Positions 34,837 to 44,182 of a stretch of DNA of 64,000 bases are shown in pieces. Position 1 is the first letter of the stretch. The number at the start of each line of letters is the position of its first letter. Position numbers and translations under genes: made by a program. The notes below the pieces were generated by a model that was not told where the DNA came from, searched no databases, and saw nothing but the letters and a program-made list of their open reading frames with translations. Source of the stretch: Hydrogenovibrio sp. JE_KL2 (GTDB taxonomy: Bacteria > Pseudomonadota > Gammaproteobacteria > Thiomicrospirales > Thiomicrospiraceae); assembly GCF_009296185.1 (NCBI RefSeq), contig NZ_WBJR01000004.1, positions 186,001-250,000 of the forward strand, in the 5' to 3' direction.

Positions 34837-35934
34837 ATGAAAAACGTCAATTTAAGCGATGCCTCAGTTATCCCGGTCGATTTCTGGCATCGCCTCGACA
34901 ATGGTTTAATTCAGTGTGATTTATGTCCGCGTGAATGTCAACTCCACGAAGGTCAGCGAGGCTTTTGTTTCGTGCAAGGCCGCATGAATGACAAAATGTG
35001 GCTCACCTCCTATGGGCGTTCCAGCGGATTCTGCATTGATCCTATTGAGAAAAAACCATTGAATCACTTTCTGCCGGGTTCTGCTGTGCTGTCCTTTGGA
35101 ACGGCAGGGTGTAACCTTGCCTGTAAGTTTTGTCAAAACTGGGATATGTCTAAAGCCCGCGACATGGACAGACTGCTCGATCAAGCCGCACCAGAAGCTT
35201 TGGCACAAGCTGCCAAACAAAATGGCTGTGCATCGGTTGCCTATACCTACAACGACCCGGTGATTTTTTATGAATATGCCATCGACACGGCACAGGCTTG
35301 TCATGAACAAGGTATCAAAAACGTCGCCGTGACCGCGGGTTACATCAGCCCTGAACCACGCGAGACATTTTTCAAACACATGGATGCCGCCAATATCGAC
35401 TTAAAGGCGTTCAACGAACACTTCTATAAGAAATTGACTGGCTCATCTCTTGCGCCAGTGTTGGAGACTATCGATTATGCGGTGAATGAAGCGGACACCT
35501 GGGTTGAGTTGACCACCTTGTTGATTCCCGGTGAAAACGACTCGGAAAAAGAAATCGCCGAGATGGCGGAATGGATATTGGAACACTGCGGGCCGGATGT
35601 CCCTCTGCATTTCACCAAATATCACCCTGACTACCGCATGATGAACAACCCGGCGACACCACAACAAACGTTGGAAACGGCAAGAGATATTGCGATGAAA
35701 ACGGGGTTGAATTACGTCTATACCGGCAATGTCATCCACCCGGAAGGTCAGGCGACCTATTGCCCGCATTGCGGTAAAAAAGTGATTGGGCGTGCTTACT
35801 ACGAAATTACCGACTGGCATTTGCATAATGGCAGTTGTGAGCACTGTGGCACGCCGATTGCCGGTGTGTTTGACAGTCACCCCGGAACTTGGGGTAATAA
35901 GCGCCAACCCGTCCATTTGAATGGACAGATCTGA
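34837..35934 (+). CDS. amrS: PflA-like radical-SAM protein AmrS
   Basis: A 365-residue radical-SAM enzyme of the AmmeMemoRadiSam-associated group. The 4Fe-4S triad is C92, C96 and C99 in GTAGCNLACKFCQNWDMSK. An extra N-terminal Cys motif (CDLCPRECQL) is typical of this subgroup. The C terminus carries a zinc-ribbon-like set, CPHCGKK and CEHCGTP (about 308-345). YTYNDPVIFYEY is a recognisable family segment. It is divergent from amrBA. The reaction is unknown; related proteins activate glycyl radical enzymes. Its stop is followed 3 bp later by a 19-mer repeat. Confidence 0.94.
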   Translation: MKNVNLSDASVIPVDFWHRLDNGLIQCDLCPRECQLHEGQRGFCFVQGRMNDKMWLTSYGRSSGFCIDPIEKKPLNHFLPGSAVLSFGTAGCNLACKFCQNWDMSKARDMDRLLDQAAPEALAQAAKQNGCASVAYTYNDPVIFYEYAIDTAQACHEQGIKNVAVTAGYISPEPRETFFKHMDAANIDLKAFNEHFYKKLTGSSLAPVLETIDYAVNEADTWVELTTLLIPGENDSEKEIAEMAEWILEHCGPDVPLHFTKYHPDYRMMNNPATPQQTLETARDIAMKTGLNYVYTGNVIHPEGQATYCPHCGKKVIGRAYYEITDWHLHNGSCEHCGTPIAGVFDSHPGTWGNKRQPVHLNGQI

Positions 35935-35937
35935 CAC

Positions 35938-35956
35938 CCCCAACCTGGCAGATTTT
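35938..35956 (+). repeat. 19-mer family repeat, copy 7
   Basis: CCCCAACCTGGCAGATTTT lies between convergent genes. Its last two bases are part of the TAA stop codon of the minus-strand membrane-protein gene (stop at 35955-35957). Confidence 0.9.
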
Positions 35957-36473
35957 AGCTAGTCGTTTTTGTTGAGCGGTGTTGCAAATAAAGCAGCACC
36001 AAACCAAAAGTAGGCATAAGAATGTCTGTCCAAAATACGGTGCCGGCATTGCCCGGTGCAAAGTTATGATTGGTCAGCATTTGATAAACATGCCCGCCTG
36101 CCGCGCCCCAGCTAAAAAAAGCAGGGGCGATAACGGCAGCCGCTCTAAACCCCCAACTTGATCTGAAAGCCAACACACCAACAACCCCAAAGCCAAGGCT
36201 GGCAAAGCCAACTTCGTATTGGAATGGACTGTTGGCCCAACCGATAAAATGTGCCGCCATCTCAGCAAAAAAGACATGGATGATGAAGTTATAGAGATAA
36301 CCGATACCGATGCTGAACAGCAAAAAATAAGCAAAGAGCTTTTCTACCACCAACGCCTGCGTCAAAGGCTCGACGCGCGAATGCTTCATCAATGAAATTG
36401 CCGTCGCAACGAAGCCAAAAATCAGCATTGTGACGGTAAAGTTTTTCAACGCCAAACCAATTAGCTCATCCAT
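35955..36473 (-). CDS. DUF6790-like multi-pass membrane protein
   Basis: A 172-residue membrane protein with five hydrophobic helices. The central segment AHFIGWANSPFQYEVGFASLGFGVVGVLAF and GGHVYQMLTNHNFAPGNAGTVFWTDILMP are recognisable as a conserved family (I believe DUF6790), which has no known function. It starts 21 bp after the stop of the upstream secreted-protein gene on the same strand. Its stop codon is shared with a 19-mer repeat. Confidence 0.7.
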   Translation of the reverse strand: MDELIGLALKNFTVTMLIFGFVATAISLMKHSRVEPLTQALVVEKLFAYFLLFSIGIGYLYNFIIHVFFAEMAAHFIGWANSPFQYEVGFASLGFGVVGVLAFRSSWGFRAAAVIAPAFFSWGAAGGHVYQMLTNHNFAPGNAGTVFWTDILMPTFGLVLLYLQHRSTKTTS

Positions 36474-36494
36474 GACCGCCTTCCTGATTATATT

Positions 36495-37070
36495 TTATAA
36501 ATATTTGCCTTTAGTACTTGGCGCGTTTGGCACCAGCGGGCGATTGCTTGGCTTGTCGTCCGGCTCGATACTGGGAGGTTTGGCATTCTGCTTGGCATAG
36601 CTGCGCATCATCTTGATGGCCTCTTTCGAACCGAGCAAACTGAAGTGCACCACCTTAAACTTACCATTGCGCAATGCGACGGCAAATCCGATATGCTTGT
36701 TGTGAGTAACTAGACTGTCTATCGAACGGAAAGGTTTGATAATCAAGGCATTGGAATCATGCAAACGTCGCCCGCAAATCAAATCGAATTTACGCGCACC
36801 GGCGTCGGTATTCACCAGACTGGGAAAAACATCCGACTTCTTGCAAGTGATACCCAAATCGACAATATAGGCGCACAGTCCTGTCTTGTAATAACAAAAC
36901 TGCCCGAAAATACGTTTCTGTTCATTATTGGTGGCGGCAAATGCATAGTCCTGCTCCACCGACCATACCCAGTTTTGCGAAATCTGTTCTGCGCTTGCCA
37001 TCCTTGGCAATAGCAGTAACCAAAACACAGCAAACAGTGTTAAAAGTGAGTAGCCAAATGTTCTTTCCAT
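36495..37070 (-). CDS. Secreted protein of unknown function, 191 aa
   Basis: It has a clear signal peptide (about 1-27, LLTLFAVFWLLLLPRMASA), then a soluble domain with four cysteines (FCYYKTGLC, ITCKKSD, LICGRR) that could form two disulfides in the periplasm. The tail is rich in Pro, Lys and Asn. I do not recognise the family. It lies between a DsrE-like secreted protein gene and the DUF6790-like gene, all on the minus strand. Confidence 0.7.
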   Translation of the reverse strand: MERTFGYSLLTLFAVFWLLLLPRMASAEQISQNWVWSVEQDYAFAATNNEQKRIFGQFCYYKTGLCAYIVDLGITCKKSDVFPSLVNTDAGARKFDLICGRRLHDSNALIIKPFRSIDSLVTHNKHIGFAVALRNGKFKVVHFSLLGSKEAIKMMRSYAKQNAKPPSIEPDDKPSNRPLVPNAPSTKGKYL

Positions 37071-37164
37071 AAACTTGTCTCTTATATTATGGAAACTATG
37101 ATATGCGAAAAAACGACCTCCGTCATCCCGACATTATCATCCTCAAACCTTTTCAAAAATCACA

Positions 37165-37677
37165 CTACTCGGAAAATTTCACGTAAGCATAGCCTTGCAT
37201 CTGCAAATCGATGATACGGGTATAGGCATCATAAACAATCTTCACGCCTGGCAAGATGTCTTCCGGTTTCCAACGATGCGCCTTCATGGTGACATGGCAG
37301 ATTTCAACGCTCACACCATGAGCAATCAACTCCTTCACCACTTTCTCATTCGGGTTCACATCAAACGGATTTCCGACAAAATCCTGATACTTTGGATCTT
37401 TCAGCAACCAATAGCCTGCCGCGCCATGCACCACCACGCTGATATGTAGTTGCTCCATCGGGATGCCTTGCCCTTTGTAAGCCTCAAGCAACCCACGTAC
37501 GTAATACAATGCTTGGCCAATGCCCGCTTCTATATTGTTTTGGTTCACATCGTAAACCACTTTGATATCGTGCTTGTGTTGAACCTTGAGGATTGTCGAA
37601 TCAGCGGCCGAAGCGCTGGTGATAAAAGCGAATGTAAACAGACAAGCAACGAACCATTGATAGAATATTCTAAACAT
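37165..37677 (-). CDS. Periplasmic DsrE/DsrF-like protein
   Basis: A 170-residue exported protein. A signal peptide (about 1-24, ending TSASA) precedes a DsrE-like domain with KVVYDVNQNNIEAGIGQALYYVRGLLEAY, ISVVVHGAAGYWLL, and a C-terminal GVSVEICHVTMKAHRWKPEDILPGVKIV. The single Cys in EICHVTM sits where DsrE-fold proteins carry a reactive cysteine. Such exported versions are common in sulfur oxidisers, but the role is not established. The start at 37677 has AGGAGG 5 nt upstream; an in-frame ATG eight codons earlier lacks a ribosome site. Confidence 0.82.
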   Translation of the reverse strand: MFRIFYQWFVACLFTFAFITSASAADSTILKVQHKHDIKVVYDVNQNNIEAGIGQALYYVRGLLEAYKGQGIPMEQLHISVVVHGAAGYWLLKDPKYQDFVGNPFDVNPNEKVVKELIAHGVSVEICHVTMKAHRWKPEDILPGVKIVYDAYTRIIDLQMQGYAYVKFSE

Positions 37678-37786
37678 GACGGCCTCCTGAATAGGAATCA
37701 TGGAATCTCACCTTAGAGATTTCATCATACGCTCATTTTGGATAAATCACATTCCTGGCAGATGGTTTGGAAAATCTTGCAGACAT

Positions 37787-37830
37787 AAAAAAAGCGCCTA
37801 ACCATCTGCAAGATAGCGGCGCTTCTTTTT
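37787..37830 (-). terminator. Terminator of dapB
   Basis: AAGCGCC at 37792-37798 and GGCGCTT at 37818-37824 form a 7-bp stem, with an A-run at 37787-37793 that reads as a T-run on the minus strand, just after the dapB stop. The 19-nt loop contains AACCATCTGCAAGAT, which is complementary to two upstream segments. Confidence 0.7.
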
Positions 37831-37844
37831 AAGAAAAGAAAGTT

Positions 37845-38669
<825 letters not shown>

Positions 38670-38680
38670 TTATCTTGTTC

Positions 38681-39841
38681 CTAGTTCCACGGGCCGTCTT
38701 TATCTTTTTTTTCGGCATCGTCATCGCCCGTAAAGAAAGATTTTACCGTATCGAAAAATCCATGCTCTTTCGGACTATGCTGTTTGTGGTGTTTGCCCTT
38801 CAAACTCGCATCGAACTGCGCCAACAAATCTTTTTGTTCTTGCGTCAACTTCACTGGTGTCTCGATATGGATTTGTACAATCATATCACCGACATGTGAC
38901 GAACGAACCGACTTGACCCCTTTTCCGCCCAACTTAAATCTTTGGCCGGACTGCGTACCCGCAGGGATTTTCAAACTGGCTTTACCGTTCAAGGTCGGCA
39001 CATCGATTGAACCACCTAATGCTGCCGTCGCGAACGACAAAGGCAAATCACAGAACAACGTATTGCCGTCACGTTGGAAAATCGCATGATCTCTCACGCG
39101 AATACGCACGTACAAATCGCCGTGTGGTGCGCCGCGATCACCCGCTTCACCTTCACCTTGCAAGCGGATACGATCACCGTTATCAACACCGGCAGGAATC
39201 TTAACATTAAGGGTTTTATGGCTGTGTTTGTAACCTTCACCACGACAAGACTTACAAGGAGACTTGATGATTTTCCCTGTGCCGTGGCAGGTCGGGCAAG
39301 AGCGAGATACCGCAAAGAAACCTTGTTGTACGCGTACTTGACCACTACCGTGGCAGGTCGGACAGGTTTCCACCTCAGAGCCAGGTTCTGCACCTGTGCC
39401 ATCACAAGCCTCGCAGAACTCTTTGGTTGGGATACGGATATCAACCGTTGTGCCTGCCACCGCTTCCTCAAGGGAAATCTCTAACTCATACTGTAGGTCA
39501 TTACCCGGTTGAGGGCCTGCTTGACGGAAACCGCCCCCGAAAATATCACCAAAGATATCGCCAAAGTCAGCAAATCCGCCGCCACCGAAGCCGCCAAATC
39601 CACCGCCTGCACTGCCATCAACACCCGCATGACCAAACTGGTCATAGGCTTGACGTTTTTGAGGGTCGGAAAGGATTTCATAAGCTTCAGAAGCTTCTTT
39701 GAACTTATCTTCCGCGTCTTTGTTATCCGGGTTACGGTCTGGGTGATAACGCATCGCCAGTTTGCGATACGCTTTTTTGATTTCGCCATCGGAAGCGGTT
39801 TTCACAACTTCCAGAATTTCGTAGTAATCTCTTTTGCTCAT
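38681..39841 (-). CDS. dnaJ: Chaperone DnaJ (Hsp40)
   Basis: A 386-residue type I co-chaperone of DnaK. The J-domain (about 1-70) has [16 protein letters not shown] with the HPD triad. A Gly/Phe-rich region ([28 protein letters not shown], about 77-110) follows, then four CxxCxGxG zinc motifs ([32 protein letters not shown]) and the substrate-binding C-terminal domain. The start at 39841 gives the normal [12 protein letters not shown]; an in-frame TTG is seven codons earlier. The ribosome site is weak. An unusually long 510-bp non-coding spacer separates it from dnaK. Confidence 0.98.
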   Translation of the reverse strand: MSKRDYYEILEVVKTASDGEIKKAYRKLAMRYHPDRNPDNKDAEDKFKEASEAYEILSDPQKRQAYDQFGHAGVDGSAGGGFGGFGGGGFADFGDIFGDIFGGGFRQAGPQPGNDLQYELEISLEEAVAGTTVDIRIPTKEFCEACDGTGAEPGSEVETCPTCHGSGQVRVQQGFFAVSRSCPTCHGTGKIIKSPCKSCRGEGYKHSHKTLNVKIPAGVDNGDRIRLQGEGEAGDRGAPHGDLYVRIRVRDHAIFQRDGNTLFCDLPLSFATAALGGSIDVPTLNGKASLKIPAGTQSGQRFKLGGKGVKSVRSSHVGDMIVQIHIETPVKLTQEQKDLLAQFDASLKGKHHKQHSPKEHGFFDTVKSFFTGDDDAEKKDKDGPWN

Positions 39842-39877
39842 AATGTCAGTGATTAGATTCAATTTAAGTTTTTATTC

Positions 39878-39896
39878 AAAAACTGCCAGGTTGGGG
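39878..39896 (-). repeat. 19-mer family repeat, copy 8 (one mismatch)
   Basis: AAAAACTGCCAGGTTGGGG differs at one position from the reverse complement of the consensus. It lies 37 bp upstream of the dnaJ start. Confidence 0.8.
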
Positions 39897-39947
39897 ATGC
39901 CTGCGTTGGCATTTTTCAAATAAAAACTGGGGTTAAAATAATAAAAC

Positions 39948-40129
39948 GGGCAATCTAAGAGAGTTTCACACGAACCAGAAACAAATAAAAACGGCTATAA
40001 CCATCCATCTTATAACCAAAAAACTTACCCAATAGCTAAGGCTATTAGGTGCATCTTTTGGTCACAACCTGAAAAATTCTATCTCGTTTTTCTTTGCTCC
40101 TGATTCGTGAGAACCTCTCAAAATCGCCC
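39948..40129. repeat. 182-bp imperfect palindromic element (MITE-like)
   Basis: The outer arms of about 31 nt begin GGGCAATC on the left and end AAAATCGCCC on the right, and match over most positions (for example TTTCACACGAACCAG against CTGATTCGTGAGAA). Internal arms AAACAAATAAAAACG and CGTTTTTCTTTGCTC also pair. The centre is a perfect AATAGC / GCTATT hairpin. It could fold as one long RNA hairpin. No transposase is present, and no target duplication was confirmed. Confidence 0.6.
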
Positions 40130-40238
40130 GAATTATACAGAAGTTTGAAGCGCTAAATTTGAATTCTCAGTTTAGCCAAACTCCTTTACATCCATAAAAG
40201 GAGATATTTAAACATCTCCCTATGCATCTGATGTTTTA

Positions 40239-40336
40239 GAGCCGCTCCGAGTGAGGCGAATTCGAGGCTAGGAATGTGAGGCTACAAATAGTAGCTGACC
40301 ATTCCTGAACGAAGAAGTCGCCCGCTCGGGGCGAGC
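40239..40336. repeat. 98-bp imperfect palindrome downstream of dnaK
   Basis: Three nested paired segments share one centre: CCGAGTGAGGCGA (40247-40259) with TCGCCCGCTCGG (40318-40329), AGGAATG (40270-40276) with CATTCCT (40300-40306), and GCTAC (40281-40285) with GTAGC (40291-40295). It begins 16 bp after the dnaK stop. No T-run follows on the minus strand, so it is not a simple terminator. Confidence 0.65.
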
Positions 40337-40351
40337 TATCAAACAATCAGA

Positions 40352-42271
40352 TTACTTTTTATCGTCATTTACTTCTTCAAACTCCGCATCAACGATATCG
40401 TCATCTGCCGAAGAAGAACCTTGCTGGCTTGCACCCGCATCACCTTCTGGCGCTTGCTGAGCGTAAGCTTTCTCTGCTAGTTTTTGGCTAGCGGCTGCCA
40501 AGGCTTGAGATTTCTCTTCAATCGCTTCTTTGCTATCACCTTTGATGGCTTCTTCCAAATCGGCAATCGCTTTTTCGATTGCTTCTTTTTCTGCTGTATC
40601 AACGGCATCACCTTGCTCAGACAATAGTTTCTTCGTACCGTGAATCATCGCATCCGCTTGGTTACGAGACTCAACTAGTTCTTTCAACTTAGCGTCTTCA
40701 GCAGCATGTGCTTCAGCATCTTTCACCATCGCTTCGATTTCTTCTTCAGATAGACCAGAAGAAGCCTGAATCGTGATGTGTTGCTCTTTGTTGGTTGCCT
40801 TATCTTTCGCAGAAACGTTTAGGATACCGTTAGCGTCGATATCGAACGTTACTTCGATTTGAGGCGTACCACGTGGTGCTGGTGGGATTTCATCCAGATT
40901 GAATTGACCTAGAGATTTGTTCCCAGAAGCCATTTCACGCTCACCTTGAAGCACGTGAATCGTTACTGCAGCTTGGTTGTCTTCCGCTGTTGAGAAAGTT
41001 TGCGACTTACGTGTTGGGATCGTCGTGTTTTTCTCGATCAACTTGGTCATCACACCACCCATCGTCTCAATACCTAGAGATAGAGGCGTTACGTCTAGAA
41101 GAAGAACGTCGTTTACGTCACCAGACAATACACCCCCTTGAATCGCAGCACCCATTGCTACCGCTTCATCAGGGTTAACGTCTTTACGTGGCTCTTTACC
41201 GAAGAACTCTTTAACTTTCGCTTGAACCATTGGCACACGAGTCGAACCACCCACCAAGATAACATCGTCGATTTCAGATGCAGATAGACCTGCATCCGCC
41301 AACGCTGTTTTACAGGGTGCGATAGAACGCGCAACCAAATCTTCAATCAAAGATTCAAACTTGGCACGAGTGATTTTCATGTTCAAGTGCTTAGGACCCG
41401 TCGCATCCGCAGTGACGTATGGCAAGTTGATGTCAGTCTGCTCACGAGAAGACAGTTCAATCTTCGCTTTTTCCGCTGCTTCACGAACACGTTGTAGTGC
41501 TAGCTTGTCTAGTTTCAAATCAACGTTTTGGTCTTTCTTGAACTCAGTCGCGATGTAATCAACGATCACGTTATCGAAGTCTTCACCACCAAGGAAAGTG
41601 TCACCGTTAGTCGACAATACTTCGACTTGTTTCTCACCGTCCAGATCAGCTACTTCAATGATAGAGATATCGAAAGTACCACCACCCAAGTCATAAACCG
41701 CGATTTTGCTATCGGTCTTAACTTTGTCCATACCGTAAGCCAAAGCAGCCGCAGTTGGTTCGTTGATAATACGTTTTACATCAAGACCTGCAATTTTACC
41801 GGCATCTTTGGTCGCTTGACGTTGTGCATCGTTAAAGTAAGCAGGAACCGTTACCACCGCCTCAGTGATTTCGTGACCAAGGTAATCTTCTGCTGTTTTC
41901 TTCATCTTCATCAGAGTACGTGCAGACACTTCTTGAGGAGACAGTTTCTTACCGTCAACTTCTACCCACGCATCCCCATTGTCAGCTGCAATGATTTTGT
42001 AAGGAACCATGTCCTTATCTTTCGCCACAACTGCATCGTCAGCACGACGACCGATCAAACGCTTAATCGCGAACAAAGTATTTTCTGGGTTAGTGACCGC
42101 TTGACGTTTTGCAGAATCCCCAACCAATACTTCACCGTCTTGCGTATAAGCAACGATAGATGGTGTGGTACGTGCACCTTCCGCGTTAGGGATAACCTTA
42201 ACGTCTTTACCTTCCATGACCGCCACACAAGAGTTGGTGGTACCCAAGTCAATCCCGATGATTTTTGCCAT
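40352..42271 (-). CDS. dnaK: Chaperone DnaK (Hsp70)
   Basis: A 639-residue Hsp70. The ATPase domain (1 to about 385) starts [21 protein letters not shown], with [31 protein letters not shown] and [14 protein letters not shown]. The conserved linker [19 protein letters not shown] leads into the substrate-binding domain. A C-terminal lid ends in the acidic [17 protein letters not shown] tail typical of bacterial DnaK. GGAG lies 7-8 nt before the ATG at 42271. A TTG- or GTG-type upstream extension is not needed. It lies 173 bp after grpE and has its own sigma-32-like promoter. Confidence 0.99.
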   Translation of the reverse strand: MAKIIGIDLGTTNSCVAVMEGKDVKVIPNAEGARTTPSIVAYTQDGEVLVGDSAKRQAVTNPENTLFAIKRLIGRRADDAVVAKDKDMVPYKIIAADNGDAWVEVDGKKLSPQEVSARTLMKMKKTAEDYLGHEITEAVVTVPAYFNDAQRQATKDAGKIAGLDVKRIINEPTAAALAYGMDKVKTDSKIAVYDLGGGTFDISIIEVADLDGEKQVEVLSTNGDTFLGGEDFDNVIVDYIATEFKKDQNVDLKLDKLALQRVREAAEKAKIELSSREQTDINLPYVTADATGPKHLNMKITRAKFESLIEDLVARSIAPCKTALADAGLSASEIDDVILVGGSTRVPMVQAKVKEFFGKEPRKDVNPDEAVAMGAAIQGGVLSGDVNDVLLLDVTPLSLGIETMGGVMTKLIEKNTTIPTRKSQTFSTAEDNQAAVTIHVLQGEREMASGNKSLGQFNLDEIPPAPRGTPQIEVTFDIDANGILNVSAKDKATNKEQHITIQASSGLSEEEIEAMVKDAEAHAAEDAKLKELVESRNQADAMIHGTKKLLSEQGDAVDTAEKEAIEKAIADLEEAIKGDSKEAIEEKSQALAAASQKLAEKAYAQQAPEGDAGASQQGSSSADDDIVDAEFEEVNDDKK

Positions 42272-42359
42272 AATGTTTCTCCAAATTTGAGTTCCGAATC
42301 CTGTTCGGAGCACATGATTTTTAAATCTAAATTTTTAAAGGTTTTTCAAAGTTATCTTG

Positions 42360-42388
42360 TATATAAGGTAGGGTTTTTCGTTTTCAAG
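42360..42388 (-). promoter_or_regulatory. Sigma-32-like promoter of dnaK
   Basis: On the minus strand CTTGAAA (42388-42382) is followed after 13 nt by CCTTATATA (42368-42360). The -35 is perfect and the -10 matches CCCCATNTA at 7 of 9. It lies about 90 nt before dnaK. The same DNA also reads as a sigma-70 promoter (TTGAAA, 16 nt, TATATA). Confidence 0.6.
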
Positions 42389-42444
42389 GCAATCACTCAA
42401 AAAATGTGAATTTTCTTTGCCTATTTCAAACCCTCTGCCCTAAA

Positions 42445-43005
42445 TTACTGTGCAACGATGACGCGAGCTGGACGTACCAAACGCTCGTTCAACACATAGC
42501 CTTTCTGAATAACGTCCATGACCGTATTGGAATCATGCTCAGGTGACGGCACCATTGTCATAGCTTCATGGTGTTGCGGGTTGAACTTCTCACCTTTCGG
42601 ATCAATGCGTTCTACGTTGAAATCCGCCAATACATCCAATGTTTGTTTGAAGGTCATTTCAAGCCCTTCGCGAATGCTTTCCAAAGTGGCTTCTTCCATC
42701 TTCGCGGCATCCATTCCCATTTCCATCGAATCCAAAACCGGAATCAAAGCGTTCACAAATTTTTCCAATGCAAACTTATGGGCATTTTCAACGTCAATAC
42801 GTGTACGACGTTTTAGGTTTTCCATATCCGCAAGGGTTCTTAGCGCCAAGTCTTTTTGTGCTTCGACTTCTTTCTGCGCTTCTTGAAGCATGGCATTCAA
42901 GTCGTTTGAAACCGCTTGTTCGGCATCTTGCGTTTCTTCAGAAATTTCTGAATCAACAGTTGGAATTTGATCTTCAGCTGCTTGAGCCTGTTCTTTCTTC
43001 GACAT
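42445..43005 (-). CDS. grpE: Nucleotide exchange factor GrpE
   Basis: A 186-residue dimeric exchange factor for DnaK. An acidic, Gln-rich N-terminal region precedes a long coiled coil (about 35-95, including DLALRTLADMENLKRRTRIDVENAHKFALEKF). The beta-rich C-terminal domain carries VERIDPKGEKFNPQHHEAMTMVPS and VLNERLVRPARVIVAQ. GGAG lies 6-7 nt before the ATG. It heads the minus-strand run grpE-dnaK-dnaJ-dapB and is divergent from the CnoX-like gene. Confidence 0.98.
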   Translation of the reverse strand: MSKKEQAQAAEDQIPTVDSEISEETQDAEQAVSNDLNAMLQEAQKEVEAQKDLALRTLADMENLKRRTRIDVENAHKFALEKFVNALIPVLDSMEMGMDAAKMEEATLESIREGLEMTFKQTLDVLADFNVERIDPKGEKFNPQHHEAMTMVPSPEHDSNTVMDVIQKGYVLNERLVRPARVIVAQ

Positions 43006-43042
43006 GCATTTCTCCGCATAAAAAATAACTTAAATCGGCAGA

Positions 43043-43071
43043 TTTATGGGGGCGTAATTTCAGGATTCAAG
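43043..43071 (-). promoter_or_regulatory. Sigma-32-type heat-shock promoter of grpE
   Basis: On the minus strand CTTGAAT (43071-43065) is followed after 13 nt by CCCCATAAA (43051-43043), an almost perfect sigma-32 site about 38 bp before the grpE start. No CIRCE inverted repeat (TTAGCACTC, 9 nt, GAGTGCTAA) is visible nearby. Confidence 0.88.
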
Positions 43072-43159
43072 ACAAAAACAGAATTTTTTTTCAAAAAAAA
43101 CATTTTAAGGACACTTATTTAAGGCCGTTATGGATCACTCGGGCGGGTTTTTATAAGCC

Positions 43160-43168
43160 TGATATAAT
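43160..43168 (+). promoter_or_regulatory. Extended -10 promoter of the CnoX-like gene
   Basis: TGATATAAT is a perfect extended -10 element (TGnTATAAT), 28 bp before the start codon, with no recognisable -35. AAAAGGAAC provides the ribosome site. Confidence 0.6.
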
Positions 43169-43195
43169 ACGAGTACTGATGAAAAGGAACTTAAT

Positions 43196-44068
43196 ATGGC
43201 AAAACCAGACGTTTACAACTTTGAAATTTCCGACCAGGACTTTGACGATATCGTGCTCACCAACTCTCATAAACTGCCAGTATTCGTCCTGTTTTTAAGT
43301 CCCGCCATCGGTAGCTGTATTTCGCTGGAAAATATCCTCATCGACTATGCACACAAATTCGCTGGTCAATTTATCTTGGCAAGACTGGACATCGACATGT
43401 ATGCTGATGCACGCGAAAAATTCAACATTCAAAACGTCCCGACACTCATGGTATTCAAAGACGGTGAAGCCGTTCATGAAGAAGTCGGTGTCATGACCTA
43501 TGAGAGCCTTGCTGCGCTATTCAAACAATTCGGCATCTATAATCTTGCTGACGAACTGCGCGAGCAGGCAAAAGCCAAGCATAGCGAAGGCAACACACCG
43601 GAAGCGGTGCAACTGTTATCTCAAGCCGCCAAAGAAGATGCCGGCAATGTCGATATTGCCATGGACATGTGCCAGATTTTCCTGGACATCAACCTGCTTG
43701 CTGAAGCCGCGGAATTATTCACTCGCCTACCGGATAACATCAAAGAAGAGAAACGCCCCCGCTTTTTGATCGGTCAAATCACCTTCAAAAAACTGGCGTT
43801 GGACACTGCTGGCAAAGCCGCTTTATCTGAAAAACTGGCGTCACAACCAGAAGACGAAGACTCTTTGTTTGATTTAGCGGTTTGCTATATTGCTGAACAA
43901 GACTATGACACCGGAATGGCGCATCTTTTCAAACTGCTACAAAATAATCCTAACGCCAAAGGTGGCGGTGCTAAAGAACTGGCACTGGCAACCATCAATA
44001 TGCTTGAAAACATGACACCGGAAACCGCAAATGAGTTCCGCCGCAGGCTCAATAGCGTTCTTTCCTAA
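43196..44068 (+). CDS. cnoX: Thioredoxin-like co-chaperone, CnoX/YbbN type
   Basis: A 290-residue protein. The N-terminal thioredoxin fold (about 1-110) has FVLFLSPAIGSCISLENIL where thioredoxins have WCGPC, so the site reads IGSC and only the second cysteine remains, and NVPTLMVFKDGEAV carries the conserved cis-Pro. The C-terminal ~170 residues form TPR-like helical repeats (AEAAELFTRLPD, AEQDYDTGMAHLFKLL). This is the CnoX/YbbN arrangement, a holdase that passes clients to DnaK/J and GroEL. Its position back-to-back with grpE supports that role. It probably has no disulfide-reductase activity. Confidence 0.88.
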   Translation: MAKPDVYNFEISDQDFDDIVLTNSHKLPVFVLFLSPAIGSCISLENILIDYAHKFAGQFILARLDIDMYADAREKFNIQNVPTLMVFKDGEAVHEEVGVMTYESLAALFKQFGIYNLADELREQAKAKHSEGNTPEAVQLLSQAAKEDAGNVDIAMDMCQIFLDINLLAEAAELFTRLPDNIKEEKRPRFLIGQITFKKLALDTAGKAALSEKLASQPEDEDSLFDLAVCYIAEQDYDTGMAHLFKLLQNNPNAKGGGAKELALATINMLENMTPETANEFRRRLNSVLS

Positions 44069-44074
44069 AACGTC

Positions 44075-44093
44075 AAAATCTGCCAGGTTGGGG
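44075..44093 (-). repeat. 19-mer family repeat, copy 9
   Basis: AAAATCTGCCAGGTTGGGG, starting 6 bp after the cnoX stop. Confidence 0.9.
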
Positions 44094-44182
44094 TACCACT
44101 TATCCTTCTATAGAAAATATGAAATTGTGGGCGTTTAACAGGTCTTCTAGAATGTCCATTTTCGTTAATACAAGGAAATGGA

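Larger units (their letters stand above)
39842..40351 (-). other. 510-bp dnaK-dnaJ spacer with palindromic elements
   Basis: No convincing gene is present. In order from dnaJ it holds one 19-mer repeat (39878-39896), a 182-bp imperfect inverted-repeat element (39948-40129), two short mutually exclusive hairpins at 40181-40219 (CTCCTTT/AAAGGAG and GGAGAT/ATCTCC), and a 98-bp palindrome (40239-40336). The nearest sigma-32 promoter on this strand is upstream of dnaK, so if dnaJ depends on it this DNA would be transcribed as mRNA. Confidence 0.75.

Noticed and set aside
37754-37763. Fifteenth copy of the 19-mer
   Set aside because: Only CCTGGCAGAT is shared; the CCCCAA start and TTTT end are missing.
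42300-43195. CIRCE operator for HrcA before grpE or dnaK
   Set aside because: No TTAGCACTC-N9-GAGTGCTAA or close variant is visible; the promoters look sigma-32 dependent instead.
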